From CAYJKB01 sp964370625 (lineage in GTDB: Bacteria > Bacillota > Clostridia > Oscillospirales > Butyricicoccaceae): DNA of 64,000 nucleotides. The stretch's first letter is position 1. Each line of letters opens with the position of its first letter. The notes under the pieces are model-generated. The model was not told the origin of the DNA, did not search any database, and saw only the letters and a program-made list of their open reading frames with translations. Positions 26,160 through 34,486 of this stretch are shown piece by piece. Both the position numbers and the translations under genes were made by a program. The DNA is taken from NCBI GenBank assembly GCA_964370625.1, contig CAYJKB010000006.1:1-64000 (forward strand), written 5' to 3'.

Positions 26160-26413
26160 TGGTTTTCCTGCTTGATTCGACCGTTGCCTTTTTTTAACCG
26201 ACATAGTTAGTAAGGGACTTCGACCTTCTTGTGTGGCGTGCAGGCCTCCTGACGTTAGTGTATACATTAACGCAGATGTTGGAAGCACCGGAGCTCAGGA
26301 GAGATAACCCACCTGCGATAAGAGCAGGTTACTGATCTGGCAACATCGGTCAAAGCGGGATTTAACTTAAAACAAATTAGGTTGTAACGAGATTATTCGT
26401 AACAACCTTTTTT
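26160..26413 (+). ncRNA. ssrS: Structured non-coding RNA, candidate 6S RNA
   Basis: Its own promoter and terminator frame this transcript, which is clearly richer in GC than the surrounding intergenic DNA. A closing helix of 18 pairs joins 26166-26188 to 26339-26360 (TCCTGCTT/AAGCGGGA, GACCG/CGGTC, TTGCC/GGCAA with small bulges). Inside are stem CTCCTGA/TCAGGAG (26246-26252 with 26295-26301) enclosing hairpin CGTTAGTG/CATTAACG, and hairpin ACCTGC/GCAGGT (26311-26329). A long closing stem, a large internal region and position just upstream of tcdA (as bsrA before yrvM in B. subtilis) suggest 6S RNA, which binds sigma-A RNA polymerase. The branched inside is not typical, so the family is uncertain; that it is a structured RNA is fairly sure. 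Confidence 0.55.
26379..26413 (+). terminator. Terminator of the structured RNA
   Basis: 12-bp stem with one mismatch, AGGTTGT...ACAACCT, 6-base loop, then a run of six T. Confidence 0.9.
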
Positions 26414-26450
26414 AATTAATATTCTTTATTTAAAAGGTGAAACTAATTTT

Positions 26451-27161
26451 ATGAGTGATTTTACTTTAAGAACTAAAATGCTACTTTGTCAAAGCGGTGT
26501 AGATATGCTTAAAAATGCACATGTGCTGGTTTTAGGTTTGGGTGGTGTTGGAAGTTATAGTGCTGAAGCTTTAGCTCGTGCTGGTGTTGGTTCTATGACA
26601 ATTTGTGATCACGATACTATTTCTGTATCTAACATAAATCGACAATTATGTGCATTGCATTCAACTGTGGGACGAAAAAAATGTGATGTAATTGCTGAGC
26701 GTATTTCAGATATAAACCCAGATATTAACTTAACCGTAATTGATGACTTTTATAGTTCTGCTAACAGAGATGATTTTTTTTCTGTGAAATATGATTACAT
26801 AATTGATGCAATTGACAGCACTTCATCTAAAATTGATTTAATTTGCACTTCACATGCACTAAATATTCCAATTATTTCTTCTATGGGCACAGGAAATAAG
26901 CTTGACCCCACACAATTTCAAATCACAACACTAGATAAAACTTCTGTTTGCCCCCTAGCACGTATTATGCGTTATGAACTTCGCAAACGAAACATAACAA
27001 AACATGAGGTGCTTTTTAGCACAGAACAACCTCTTGTGCCTTTGTCGCTTGATGCGAAAGCCGCTGGAAAGCACACTGTCCCAGGTTCAGTTTCTTGGGT
27101 TCCTTCGTGTGCTGGTCTTATGTTAGCGGGACATGTAATCCGTAAGATTTCTGGTATTTAG
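26451..27161 (+). CDS. tcdA: tRNA threonylcarbamoyladenosine dehydratase (ThiF/E1 family)
   Basis: 236 aa. Nucleotide-binding VLVLGLGGVGSYSAEALARAG, the NINRQL Arg-containing motif, and the IDAIDS and PLARIMRYELRK blocks fit TcdA/YrvM. It cyclises t6A37 to ct6A in tRNAs using ATP. The E1-type fold is certain; the exact substrate rests on family similarity and length. Converges with the chemoreceptor gene: the two stop codons overlap by four bases (27158-27161), with no terminator between them. Confidence 0.87.
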   Translation: MSDFTLRTKMLLCQSGVDMLKNAHVLVLGLGGVGSYSAEALARAGVGSMTICDHDTISVSNINRQLCALHSTVGRKKCDVIAERISDINPDINLTVIDDFYSSANRDDFFSVKYDYIIDAIDSTSSKIDLICTSHALNIPIISSMGTGNKLDPTQFQITTLDKTSVCPLARIMRYELRKRNITKHEVLFSTEQPLVPLSLDAKAAGKHTVPGSVSWVPSCAGLMLAGHVIRKISGI

Positions 27162-28849
27162 GTTTGTTTTAATCTAAATTTTGATACTCTAGCATTTAAA
27201 CTATCAGATATTTGTGATAATTCTATCGCCGATGCTGCACTTTCTTGTGTTGCATCGGTATTTTGTTTTAATATACCAATTATTTGTGAAATACCTTTTT
27301 GTGTTTGCTCAAAAAAGATTGTTTGCTCTAATGATGTTGATGCAATTTTATCAACTAAACTGCACATATCATAAATCATATCTGAAATTGAAACTACAAA
27401 AGTTGTTGCCTTATTGAAATTTTCATGTTCAAAATCACTGTTTTGTGATGTATTTGAAATAATATCTGAACAACTTCTTGATAAAATTGTAATAAATGAT
27501 GCTATATGCCCTATTTCCTCGGAAATTTTATCGAAAATTTTATTGTCAATTTCTGATTTATTTGCTTCCATTTTTGTATTCAATGAAACTGCTTTTGTTT
27601 TTGCGCTAATCTCATCGAGAGCTTTTACAATTTCAGTCATTTTGAATGATTTATGATTAAGTTCCGATGTTTGAGCAATCATATTTTTCATTTGCTCATT
27701 ACCTGCTTGCATTTCTTTACTAATTCTTGTGCTATGATTTTTAATATCTTGTAGATTTTTAGTGGTTTCACTCATTTTTTTTATTTTTGTACCAATAGAC
27801 AGGAAATTGCTTTCAATTTTATTAAATTCTTTGATGCTGTCCTGTGATAACGTTTGAGCACCTGATGAAATTCGTGATAATTCAGCGCTAAGGCGTGATG
27901 TTTTTTGCCTTAAATCAAAAATCATTGTATGCAAATTATAAACTAAATATTCAGTGCAATCTTTAAGTTTTGATAACCTTCCAACATAGTTTTGCTTAAA
28001 TTCAATATTCAAATTACCTTGCGAAATCATTTTAAAGGCAGATGTCAGCTCATCAATACACATGTTAAATTGCAAATTTTCTTCATAGTATTCACTGAAT
28101 GTTTGTGCTAATTTTTGAATTTCTTGTCCAGCTAACGAACTTACATCAATTTTAAGCTTTACATTTTTTGCATTTTCAAGAGCATATTGTATATCATTTA
28201 CTGGTTTTGTTATGCTATTTGCGACATTATACATATAAATCGCTGATAAAAGCACTACAATAAAAATAATTGACAATGTAATCAAAATTGTGTTTTGTAT
28301 CCCTGAATCATAAACTCCAGCCATTTCCGATGTAGATACAGATATTGTATATGCACCAATTACTCTATTCATATCATCATAAATCGGTGTAAAATATGTG
28401 TAATAAGGAGATGAAAAAAGTTCAGTTTCTTCATAATATCCTTTTCCACTTCTTAATGAATTTTCTGCTTCTAATGGTAATTCATTCATTTGAGAAGTTT
28501 CTGAAATTGAATTTATTACAGGAATAAATCTTCCACTGTCTTTCACATAAACTCCTGTAACTATATTCATATCATGAGCAAATGAATTGATTTTCGAATA
28601 ATCATCTATAATATTATTATCATTTTCACCCACAAGCTGTCCATTTTTTTCAGTTAATGTACCAAAACTATCATCAATTAGCTGTACAAACTGCTTTTCA
28701 CACCCCTCAAGCATTGCTTCTAATTGAGAATACCCCACTGCCCATATTACTTGATTTTGATAAAATAAGCTTACAAAATTTGTACATAAAGTAATAGCAA
28801 GTATAATTACTACTACAGTTAAAGGCAATTTTATATTTAGACTCTTCAT
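27158..28849 (-). CDS. Methyl-accepting-chemotaxis-like sensor with a degenerate signalling tip
   Basis: 563 aa. Membrane segment at about 8-30, a Cache-like extracytoplasmic domain (about 35-180), second membrane segment (about 186-208), HAMP, then a long helical coiled coil. Where chemoreceptors have the near-invariant E-A-A-R-A-G-E hairpin tip, this one reads AVSLNTKMEANKSEIDNKIF. Contact residues for CheA/CheW are therefore largely lost. It may signal by another route or be a non-chemotactic sensor. No che genes lie nearby. GGAGGGG precedes the ATG. Confidence 0.78.
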   Translation of the reverse strand: MKSLNIKLPLTVVVIILAITLCTNFVSLFYQNQVIWAVGYSQLEAMLEGCEKQFVQLIDDSFGTLTEKNGQLVGENDNNIIDDYSKINSFAHDMNIVTGVYVKDSGRFIPVINSISETSQMNELPLEAENSLRSGKGYYEETELFSSPYYTYFTPIYDDMNRVIGAYTISVSTSEMAGVYDSGIQNTILITLSIIFIVVLLSAIYMYNVANSITKPVNDIQYALENAKNVKLKIDVSSLAGQEIQKLAQTFSEYYEENLQFNMCIDELTSAFKMISQGNLNIEFKQNYVGRLSKLKDCTEYLVYNLHTMIFDLRQKTSRLSAELSRISSGAQTLSQDSIKEFNKIESNFLSIGTKIKKMSETTKNLQDIKNHSTRISKEMQAGNEQMKNMIAQTSELNHKSFKMTEIVKALDEISAKTKAVSLNTKMEANKSEIDNKIFDKISEEIGHIASFITILSRSCSDIISNTSQNSDFEHENFNKATTFVVSISDMIYDMCSLVDKIASTSLEQTIFFEQTQKGISQIIGILKQNTDATQESAASAIELSQISDSLNARVSKFRLKQT

Positions 28850-29008
28850 TATTACCCCTCCAAAATACAGTTATCTATTATATATTATACAAATAGTTTC
28901 AAAATTTGTAAAGTAAGTAAATCATTTACTTTCTTGTTTTTTCTAGAGCATTTACAAGATTTTTGCTGAATTTTAGTGCAAACTAACTAAAAAAATTCGT
29001 TTTTTCAA

Positions 29009-29037
29009 TTGACAAATGCATACAATACTAGTATACT
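29009..29037 (+). promoter_or_regulatory. Promoter of hydrogenase-maturation operon
   Basis: TTGACA (29009-29014), 17-base spacer, TATACT (29032-29037). The -10 is embedded in TAGTATACTA (29029-29038), identical to the palindrome at the Rrf2 promoter. Confidence 0.85.
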
Positions 29038-29043
29038 AAAATA

Positions 29044-29258
29044 AAAATATCTGACACTAAGGATTTTATTCCAAGGGGAAAGATTGATTTAAATAGTATT
29101 AACCTAATTGCAAAAGTATTCTTGAGCTAGAAGGTGGTATTCATATTAGACTTAAATTTGTTTAAATTTAGGTTTTGTTAATGTTGCTTCTTCAAACTCT
29201 ATTTTACTTTTGTATGTAAAATAGAGTTTTTTTATTTGAGAAAGGATTGAATGATTTT
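29044..29258 (+). promoter_or_regulatory. Structured leader with intrinsic terminator before hyd operon
   Basis: About 215 bases between promoter and first gene. A 14-bp perfect terminator stem (29194-29207 with 29216-29229) ends in seven T. Upstream, AACCTAA (29101-29107) can pair with TTAGGTT (29168-29174), enclosing a CTAAATTT/AAATTTAG-type hairpin. The arrangement looks like a riboswitch or protein-controlled attenuator; it matches no class I know. It could also be a separate small RNA. The rest of the gap 28850-29008 is AT-rich with a short palindrome (AGTAAAT/ATTTACT, 28914-28928). Confidence 0.65.
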
Positions 29259-29504
29259 ATGGAAAGTAGACTTGCAGTTATAGGAATTATTGTTGAAAAC
29301 AAAGATATGGTAGGTCATGTTAATAATCTTTTGTCTGGTTATGGTGAATTTATTATTGGAAGAATGGGCATTCCATACAAAGAACGTGCTCTTAATGTAA
29401 TTTCTGTGGTTATCGATGCTCCAGCTGATGCAATTAGCACTTTATCGGGTAAATTAGGCAAATTAGAAGGAATTACTTCAAAAGTAATCTATTCTAAGGT
29501 ATAA
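29259..29504 (+). CDS. TM1266-type iron-only hydrogenase system regulator
   Basis: 81 aa from the ATG at 29259 (AAAGGA about 12 bases upstream). ACT-like small protein: RLAVIGIIVENKDMVGHVN and GRMGIPYKER match the family named for its constant linkage with [FeFe]-hydrogenase maturases. Role is presumed regulatory; the ligand is unknown. It opens the hyd operon, 17 bases before hydG. Confidence 0.85.
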   Translation: MESRLAVIGIIVENKDMVGHVNNLLSGYGEFIIGRMGIPYKERALNVISVVIDAPADAISTLSGKLGKLEGITSKVIYSKV

Positions 29505-29521
29505 GAAAGGTAGAATTTAAT

Positions 29522-30937
29522 ATGTATAATAGCAAATCAATTAACGCAGTTGAATTTATAGATGATGAGGAAATTTTAAAAACCTTAGAACACTCTGTAC
29601 AAAACAAAGATAATTTGAAACTTTTAAATGAAATTTTAGACAAAGCTGAAAAAGTTCAAGGTATTTCATATGCAGAAGCTAGCTTACTTCTTGAAGCTGA
29701 AAATCCACAAATTTTAGATAGATTATTTGGCTTGGCTCAAAAGATTAAAGATAGAATTTATGGTAATCGAATTGTATTATTTGCACCACTTTACTTATCA
29801 AATCATTGTGTAAACGGATGTACATATTGCCCATTTCATATGAAAAACACTGATATGCCACGCAAAAAACTAACTCAAGAGGAAATAATTAATGAAGTAA
29901 TTGCACTTCAAGATTCAGGACATAAAAGGCTTGCTCTTGAAGCTGGCGAACATCCTGTTCATGCGCCAATTGAATATATTTTAGAAAGCATTAAAACAAT
30001 TTATAATGTTCAACATAAAAATGGTGCAATTCGTAGAGTAAATGTAAATATTGCTGCTACTACAGTTGAAAATTATCGAAAGCTCCACGAAGCAGAAATT
30101 GGCACTTATGTTCTTTTCCAAGAAACTTATAACAAAAAAATGTATGAAGAATTACACCCAACAGGCCCTAAGAGCAATTATGAATATCATACAGAAGCTA
30201 TGGATAGAGCTATGCAAGGTGGAATTGACGATGTAGGTTTAGGCGTTTTATTTGGATTAAATTTATATAAATACGAACTTGTAGGCTTGCTTATGCATGC
30301 AAAACATCTTGAAGATACTTTTGGTGTAGGCCCTCATACTGTAAGTGTGCCTAGAATTTGTCCTGCTGACGATATTGATATTTCTGATTTTAAAAATTCT
30401 ATTTCCGATGAGTTATTCCTTAAAATCATAGCAATTTTACGTATTACTTTGCCTTATGCTGGTATTATTGTATCAACTCGTGAAAGTCAAGATGTTCGTG
30501 AAAAAGCTTTAAATGTAGGTGTATCTCAAATCAGTGGAGGCTCTAAAACTAGTGTTGGTGGTTATACTTCTAATGAGAGCGAGATTAATGACAAACAATT
30601 TGAGCTTTCTGATGAACGTACTTTAGGCGATATTGTAAGCTGGTTGATTGATCTTAAGCACACACCAAGTTTTTGCACAGCGTGTTATCGTGAAGGCAGA
30701 ACAGGCGACCGTTTTATGCGACTTGCAAAGTCAGGGCAAATTGTAAATGTCTGTCAGCCAAACTCTCTTATTACTTTATATGAATATCTTCTTGACTATG
30801 CAGATAAAGAAACTCTTGATAAAGGGCTTGAAATGATAACTGACCTTGTAAAAAATATCGAACATGATAAAGTACGTCAATTAGTATTAGAAAATCTTGA
30901 AAAAATGAATGCTGGTCAGCGTGATTTTAGATTTTAA
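29522..30937 (+). CDS. hydG: [FeFe]-hydrogenase maturase HydG, radical SAM tyrosine lyase
   Basis: 471 aa. The N-terminal radical-SAM CX3CX2C is C96-x3-C100-x2-C103 (CVNGCTYC), followed by the barrel. A C-terminal auxiliary-cluster motif CTACYREGRTGDRF...C is present around residues 380-410. Cleaves tyrosine to give the CO and CN- ligands of the H-cluster. Full length and in operon with hydF and hydE. Confidence 0.96.
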   Translation: MYNSKSINAVEFIDDEEILKTLEHSVQNKDNLKLLNEILDKAEKVQGISYAEASLLLEAENPQILDRLFGLAQKIKDRIYGNRIVLFAPLYLSNHCVNGCTYCPFHMKNTDMPRKKLTQEEIINEVIALQDSGHKRLALEAGEHPVHAPIEYILESIKTIYNVQHKNGAIRRVNVNIAATTVENYRKLHEAEIGTYVLFQETYNKKMYEELHPTGPKSNYEYHTEAMDRAMQGGIDDVGLGVLFGLNLYKYELVGLLMHAKHLEDTFGVGPHTVSVPRICPADDIDISDFKNSISDELFLKIIAILRITLPYAGIIVSTRESQDVREKALNVGVSQISGGSKTSVGGYTSNESEINDKQFELSDERTLGDIVSWLIDLKHTPSFCTACYREGRTGDRFMRLAKSGQIVNVCQPNSLITLYEYLLDYADKETLDKGLEMITDLVKNIEHDKVRQLVLENLEKMNAGQRDFRF

Positions 30938-30949
30938 GGAGAATTTACC

Positions 30950-32134
30950 ATGAATAATACACCTAATGCAAATCGCACCCATATTGCTATTTTAGGTAGA
31001 CGAAATGTAGGTAAATCTACTCTTATAAATGCAATTACAAAACAAAATGTTTCTCTTGTTTCCGATGTTTTAGGAACAACTACTGACCCTGTTCAAAAAG
31101 CGATTGAGATTTATCCACTTGGAGCTTGTGTAATTATTGATACAGCTGGCATTGATGATGTCGGGACACTTGGCAAAATGAGAGTAGATAAAACTAAAGA
31201 AATTTTACAAAAAACTGATATAGCTATACTATGTTTTAATAATCAAGTAACCGAATATGAAACTCAAATGGTTGAATTACTTAAAGAGAAAAACATTCCA
31301 TTCCTTGCTGTAATTACAAAATCTGATGAGGAATATGATTTGAAAAACTTGCTAACTGATATTAAACAAAAGTTTAATACTTCTGCAATCATTGTAAGTG
31401 CAAAAGAAGATAAAAATATATTATTAATTTCTCAAAAGTTAAATGATATTTTACCAGAAAAAAATGATGAACTTGGTATTGTTGGAAAATATGTAACCCC
31501 TCTAGACACAGTTTTGCTTGTAATGCCACAAGATATACAAGCACCCAAAGGTCGTTTAATTTTGCCACAAGTGCAAACTATACGAGATTTATTAGATCAT
31601 AAATGTATAACAATTTGTGTAACTAAAGACAACTATTTGCAATCTTTGCTATGTCTTAAAGAGCCACCAAAATTAATAATTACTGATTCACAAATTTTTG
31701 ATTTTGTATATCAAAACAAACCTAAAGAGAGCAAACTTACTTCTTTTTCTGTATTATTTGCAATTTACAAAGGTGATATTGATACTTTTTTAGAAGGTGC
31801 AAAAGCTATTGATACGCTTACAGAAAATAGCCGTGTTTTAATAGCTGAAGCTTGTACACATAATCCTCTTGATGGTGATATTGGCAGAATTAAAATTCCT
31901 AATATGTTACGTAAAAAAATTAGTCAGAACATCCAGATTGATTGTGTTACAGGAAATACTTTTCCGGAAGATTTAAGTAGCTATGATTTAATTATTCATT
32001 GTGGTGCGTGTATGTTTACAAAAAGATATGTTTTATCTAGGGTTGGCAGTGCAATTAATCAACATGTGCCGATGACAAATTATGGGCTTGCAATTGCTAA
32101 AATTACAGGTATACTCGATAAGATTGAATTATAA
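30950..32134 (+). CDS. hydF: [FeFe]-hydrogenase maturation GTPase HydF
   Basis: 394 aa. GTPase domain with Walker A GRRNVGKSTLINAI and switch DTAGIDD; C-terminal Fe-S ligands lie in EACTHNP and HCGACM. HydF is the scaffold that carries the 2Fe subcluster to apo-hydrogenase. AAGGAG precedes the ATG, 12 bases after hydG. Confidence 0.95.
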   Translation: MNNTPNANRTHIAILGRRNVGKSTLINAITKQNVSLVSDVLGTTTDPVQKAIEIYPLGACVIIDTAGIDDVGTLGKMRVDKTKEILQKTDIAILCFNNQVTEYETQMVELLKEKNIPFLAVITKSDEEYDLKNLLTDIKQKFNTSAIIVSAKEDKNILLISQKLNDILPEKNDELGIVGKYVTPLDTVLLVMPQDIQAPKGRLILPQVQTIRDLLDHKCITICVTKDNYLQSLLCLKEPPKLIITDSQIFDFVYQNKPKESKLTSFSVLFAIYKGDIDTFLEGAKAIDTLTENSRVLIAEACTHNPLDGDIGRIKIPNMLRKKISQNIQIDCVTGNTFPEDLSSYDLIIHCGACMFTKRYVLSRVGSAINQHVPMTNYGLAIAKITGILDKIEL

Positions 32135-32149
32135 GTCTGGAGGTGTATT

Positions 32150-33178
32150 ATTATTAATATTCGTGAATTAGCTTATAAATTATATATTAATGAACCTTTA
32201 AACCTAGAGGAATATACATATATTTTTGAAAATGCTACAGATGATGATATTCAATATATTTGTTCATTAGCACTTGAAGTAAAACAAAAATATTTTAACA
32301 ATAAAATTTTTCTTCGTGGAATAATTGAATTTACAAATTACTGCAAAAATGATTGTTTCTATTGTGGAATTCGTTTAAATAACAAAGAAATAACACGTTA
32401 TAGAATGACAAAAGAAGAAATTTTATCATGTGCTACTGATGGTTATGCACTTGGAATTAGAACTTTTGTATTACAAGGTGGCGAAGACCCATTTTATACC
32501 ATTGATAAAATGTGTGATATTATTCGCAGTCTTAAAAAAAATTTTCCTAATTGTGCTGTAACATTATCTATCGGAGAACAAAGTGAAAGCGACTATATTA
32601 AACTTAAAAAAGCTGGTGCAGATAGATTTTTATTACGTGAGGAAAGTGCTGATGATTGTCATTATAATAAATTGCATCCCGATTATATGTCTGCATCTTT
32701 TAGACAAGAATGTTTATTTACGCTTAAAAAGGTCGGATTTCAAACTGGTGGAGGTTTTATGGTAGGCTCGCCTTATCAAACTAGTGAAAATTTAGCACAA
32801 GACTTAATTTTTTTACGAAAGCTTAAACCTCATATGGTTGGCATTGGCCCTTTTATACCTCATCACAATTCAATTTTTAAAGATTTTCCTGCTGGCACAG
32901 TTGAAAAAACTACATTAGCTGTTGCAATAACTCGTCTTACTTTAAAAACTGCTATGTTACCTTCTACGACTGCACTTGAAACTATAGCTAAAAATGGTAG
33001 AATTAAAGGATTTTTAGCTGGTGCAAATGTTATAATGGTTAATATTACACCGGATTCAGTTAAGAAAAATTATTTGTTATATGACAATAAAGCTTTCATT
33101 AATAAAGATGCAAAAGGTTGTATTGACACTATAAAAAATGAATTAACCAACCTTAACATGATTTTACAGGATTATTAA
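32150..33178 (+). CDS. hydE: [FeFe]-hydrogenase maturase HydE, radical SAM, apparent AUU start
   Basis: 342 aa if started at ATT 32150. The frame is open from the hydF stop and includes the essential CX3CX2C (CKNDCFYC, residues 65-72). The only in-frame ATG (32405) comes after that motif and would remove it. No ATG, GTG or TTG lies in frame between the hydF stop and the motif. GGAGG at 32139-32143 is six bases before ATT 32150 (nine before ATT 32153). Downstream blocks FVLQGGEDP, GGGFMVGSPYQT and GPFIPH are typical of HydE, which helps build the dithiomethylamine bridge of the H-cluster. Confidence 0.88.
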   Translation: MINIRELAYKLYINEPLNLEEYTYIFENATDDDIQYICSLALEVKQKYFNNKIFLRGIIEFTNYCKNDCFYCGIRLNNKEITRYRMTKEEILSCATDGYALGIRTFVLQGGEDPFYTIDKMCDIIRSLKKNFPNCAVTLSIGEQSESDYIKLKKAGADRFLLREESADDCHYNKLHPDYMSASFRQECLFTLKKVGFQTGGGFMVGSPYQTSENLAQDLIFLRKLKPHMVGIGPFIPHHNSIFKDFPAGTVEKTTLAVAITRLTLKTAMLPSTTALETIAKNGRIKGFLAGANVIMVNITPDSVKKNYLLYDNKAFINKDAKGCIDTIKNELTNLNMILQDY

Positions 33179-33195
33179 ATTTAATATAACAAAAG

Positions 33196-33236
33196 AGGCT
33201 ATGTTGAAACTTAATTTCGACATAGCCTGTAATTTT
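33196..33236 (+). terminator. Terminator of hyd operon
   Basis: Stem AGGCTATGT/ACATAGCCT with an inner GAAA/TTTC pairing, followed by GTAATTTTT. It faces the convergent GGDEF gene. Confidence 0.85.
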
Positions 33237-33255
33237 TGGCACACTTTTAAAATAG

Positions 33256-34485
33256 TTAATTTGTTTTTGGTGAAATAACTTTTCTGTGCTTGTTTTTATT
33301 TTTCTTTAATTCGTACATTCTGGCATCTGCTATAGCTATTAACTCATCAGCAGAGATATTTTCATATGTTTGTTTATATGCAACACCATAACTAATCGAA
33401 GTTTGATATTCTTTTTTGTACATTTTTGGTATTGCGTTAACTGCAGCATAACATTTAATAAGTTTAAGTGTTATATCTTGCTCATTCAAATATTGTCCGA
33501 CTACTATGATTTCATCACCACCATACCTACAAATAACATCTTCTCTGAAGTATTCATTTATAAGTTTTGCAACAGTTATAATATAAAAATCGCCTTCATC
33601 ATGTCCATATGAATCATTAACAACTTTAAGATTATCAAGATCTATAAAAGCTATGAAAACTTCTTTATTTTCAGCAATGAGCTTATCTATCGTAATATTA
33701 ACATAATCTCTTGTATACAGCGATGTTAAATCATCTGTAATTGCTTCTTTTTCCAGCTCTTTTAATACTTCTTTTTCTTCTGAATTTTTCTTTGAAATTT
33801 TTTCATATGTATCTGTCGAAATTCTAAGTTCAGCCAAGCTATGTGCAAATATAATGAAAACTGCGAATGCAAAGATGCTGAAACTTCCTAAAATTATATA
33901 AAGATATAATAGTGCATTATCTCCTGTTTCTATGCAAATTGTCATTAGATTTACAAATAACATAACATATAATAGCGAGAATGCAGCTGTTAAGAATGAA
34001 ATATTTTTGCTATCAGATAATATCGTATCAAGTGAGTTTCTAGGAACAAGGCTACGGGCTGAATTAATAGTTGAAATCGAAACTAAAAATGATATACTCG
34101 CCACAATAGCAGTATTATCAACTGTAACCATTGTTTCTGTTTTAATTCCGCCTTCCATCAACGCACCAATCGCAAGGAAAACCATTCTTTTTGCAAATAA
34201 ATTTATACAAAATGTAACAGAAATAAATAGCATATGTACAAGCTTAACTTTAAATACAAATTTTGTTTCAAGTGCTAAGATAATAGCATACAGAACAAAA
34301 ATCAATGGTTCATATACAATATCAATATGAAAAACATACACATACCAAAAAATAAAGTTAATTATTCCACAAACTATGCCTTTATTTAGTGGAAACTTAT
34401 TGCTATTAAAGATATATGAGCAATATGAAAAATACACAAAATGATATCCCATGAAAGATAAAAGGAGATATATAAACATAATCAT
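33256..34485 (-). CDS. Membrane GGDEF-family protein with GGDEI motif
   Basis: 409 aa. The N-terminal half has seven or eight hydrophobic segments; a GGDEF domain follows from about residue 245. The active loop reads CRYGGDEIIVVG, with Ile in the fifth position. The four catalytic G-G-D-E residues remain, so activity is possible. No RxxD at the inhibitory position. Third gene of a c-di-GMP operon; begins two bases after the stop of the preceding GGDEF gene, hence likely co-translated. Confidence 0.82.
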   Translation of the reverse strand: MIMFIYLLLSFMGYHFVYFSYCSYIFNSNKFPLNKGIVCGIINFIFWYVYVFHIDIVYEPLIFVLYAIILALETKFVFKVKLVHMLFISVTFCINLFAKRMVFLAIGALMEGGIKTETMVTVDNTAIVASISFLVSISTINSARSLVPRNSLDTILSDSKNISFLTAAFSLLYVMLFVNLMTICIETGDNALLYLYIILGSFSIFAFAVFIIFAHSLAELRISTDTYEKISKKNSEEKEVLKELEKEAITDDLTSLYTRDYVNITIDKLIAENKEVFIAFIDLDNLKVVNDSYGHDEGDFYIITVAKLINEYFREDVICRYGGDEIIVVGQYLNEQDITLKLIKCYAAVNAIPKMYKKEYQTSISYGVAYKQTYENISADELIAIADARMYELKKNKNKHRKVISPKTN

Positions 34486-34486
34486 T

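Noticed and set aside
32405..33178. Shorter hydE starting at the first ATG
   Set aside because: It would lack the radical-SAM CX3CX2C motif and has no ribosome binding site; the open frame and GGAGG upstream favour the longer protein.
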